Source of the DNA: CAWJFP01 sp963842155
GTDB lineage: Bacteria > Pseudomonadota > Alphaproteobacteria > JACZXZ01
Assembly: GCA_963842155.1 (NCBI GenBank)
Contig: CAWJFP010000025.1
Coordinates: 1 to 64,000, forward strand
DNA length: 64,000 nucleotides
Direction: 5' to 3'
Below the pieces are notes generated by a model. That model was not told the origin of the DNA and searched no databases. It saw nothing but the letters and a program-made list of their open reading frames with translations. Below are positions 62,950 to 64,000 of this stretch, in pieces. A program made the position numbers and the translations under genes. How positions within the stretch are numbered: the stretch's first letter is position 1; every line of letters starts with the position of its first letter.

Positions 62950-63981
62950 GTGTCGTCTTATCTGCGGCAAGGACTCATGAGCCCGTTTTGGCTCGCGGCG
63001 CTGCTGACGAAGGCGAAATCCTTCGAGAACCCTGTGATCGGGAGCCGCTGGCTCAACGAGCACGGGCTTCATGAGGCGCGCGTCGCCCTTGCCCACCGAA
63101 TCGCGGCGCGGCGGCGCGAAAGGCTCGCGGGCCTCGTCTCCGCGGCCGACCGGGCGACCTTTGCGCGCGACGGCTTCCTGCTGCGCGAGAATTTCCTTCC
63201 CGCAACCACGTTCGCGAGCCTGCTCGCCCAGGTGAAATCCTATCGCGGCGCGGTGCGCGAGATGGCTGAGGGCGATACGATCAACCGCAAGATCGCGCTC
63301 GACCGCACTGCGCTCGCCGCGATGCCGGCCCTTCGCGATCTCCTCGGTTCGCGCGAATGGCAAGGCCTCATCCGCTATGTCGGCAGCCGCGATACGGCCC
63401 CCGGCCTCTTTCTGCAAAGCATCTTCCGCCATGCGCAGGACGGCCCGGACGATCCGCAGACCCATCTCCATGCCGACAGCTTCCACCCCACGGTGAAGGC
63501 CTGGTTCTATCTCACCGACGTGGCCGGGGATGCCGGGCCTTTCACCTATGTGCCGGGCTCGCATCGCCTCACCCCCGCGCGGCGCGCCTGGGAGCGGCGC
63601 ATGAGCTTGACGGCGCGCCATGCCGCCGAGCGCTATACGCGCGAAGGCTCCTTCCGCGTCGAGCCGGCCGAGCTCGAGGCGCTCGGCCTGCCCCAGCCCC
63701 GCGCCTTTGCGCTGCCCGCCAACAGCCTCGTCGTCGCCGATACCTACGGCTTCCACGCGCGGGGCCCCAGCCTGCGTCCTTCCCTGCGCGTCGAGATCTT
63801 CGCCTATGGCAAGCGCTGCCCCTTCCTGCCCTGGACCGGCCTCGATCCCTGGAGCAGCGCGGGCATGACCGCGCGCATCAAGCTATTGTGGCGCTATCGC
63901 GATCTGGTCGAGGCCGCGGGCCTGGGCAGGAACTTCATGCGCGCGCGCAGCAACGTCTCGGCCTTCGATTTGCCCGGCTGA
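62950..63981 (+). CDS. Phytanoyl-CoA dioxygenase family Fe(II)/2-oxoglutarate oxygenase
   Basis: 343 residues from GTG 62950, which has GGAGG six bases upstream; ATG 62977 is an alternative. The iron ligands are HxD in THLHADSFHP and the distal His in DTYGFHARG, and the 2-oxoglutarate-binding RPSLRVEIF follows. The middle (FYLTDVAGDAGPFTYVPGSH) is typical of PhyH proteins, many of which act on small metabolites rather than phytanoyl-CoA. Last complete gene in the window. Confidence 0.82.
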   Translation: MSSYLRQGLMSPFWLAALLTKAKSFENPVIGSRWLNEHGLHEARVALAHRIAARRRERLAGLVSAADRATFARDGFLLRENFLPATTFASLLAQVKSYRGAVREMAEGDTINRKIALDRTALAAMPALRDLLGSREWQGLIRYVGSRDTAPGLFLQSIFRHAQDGPDDPQTHLHADSFHPTVKAWFYLTDVAGDAGPFTYVPGSHRLTPARRAWERRMSLTARHAAERYTREGSFRVEPAELEALGLPQPRAFALPANSLVVADTYGFHARGPSLRPSLRVEIFAYGKRCPFLPWTGLDPWSSAGMTARIKLLWRYRDLVEAAGLGRNFMRARSNVSAFDLPG

Positions 63982-64000
63982 GGCGTGACTCATAATCCCG

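Overview
The window is high-GC bacterial chromosome. It starts inside the 5' part of a 16S rRNA gene on the minus strand, then carries about 55 protein genes, mostly housekeeping, packed on both strands. Several features point to Alphaproteobacteria: the order lysC / ptsP / rodZ / ispG / hisS / prfA / prmC / DUF4167 / clpB, the neighbours ubiG, DUF1178, a nitrilase, grxC and comF, a Zur-type regulator, and phoR-phoU-phoB. The gene order recalls Rhodospirillales or Hyphomicrobiales, but I cannot fix an order or genus from sequence alone.

Layout. 1-975: 16S 5' end, its leader and a strong rrn promoter. 976-8098: an M23 peptidase, an intergenic repeat block, clpB, a patatin-like lipase, a MOSC protein and a DUF4167 protein. 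8328-20065: a long minus-strand run, read from right to left as lysC, a nitronate monooxygenase-like gene, ptsP, rodZ, ispG, hisS, a glutamyl-tRNA reductase gene, prfA and prmC. 20242-26309: ubiG, DUF1178, a methyltransferase, a frameshifted 1-Cys peroxiredoxin, nitrilase, grxC, comF and two tandem paralogous exported proteins. 26525-30150: zur-like gene, then phoR-phoU-phoB with no pst transporter genes. 30123-35476: ald, a macro-domain protein and a Pat-type protein acetyltransferase on the minus strand, and a haloacid dehalogenase-like gene. 35477-37674: a gene-poor pocket with three small unrecognised proteins.

37675-45056 is the most unusual part. Six tightly coupled genes resemble hydrogenase-4 / formate hydrogenlyase membrane modules (hyfC, E, F, G, a fused H-I, and B). 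The large subunit has lost all four cysteines that hold the NiFe centre. This is therefore best read as an energy-converting-hydrogenase-related (Ehr) complex, a proton-pumping relative of complex I with unknown substrates. A 31-codon leader ORF with a strong ribosome binding site ends exactly on the first start codon.

45181-64000: DUF1993, GreA/B-like and stand-alone ParB-domain proteins, HAD hydrolase, glutamate synthase (gltD with a frameshift, gltB), a ClC chloride transporter, a Do-type protease, a methyltransferase / haem-oxygenase-like oxidase / PurD-like ATP-grasp group, a livF remnant, a frameshifted acyl-CoA dehydrogenase, a receiver-like protein lacking its phospho-aspartate, and a phytanoyl-CoA dioxygenase family protein.

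Six otherwise well-conserved genes each contain one single-base indel. Some may be assembly errors rather than true pseudogenes, and this should be settled before drawing conclusions about gene loss.
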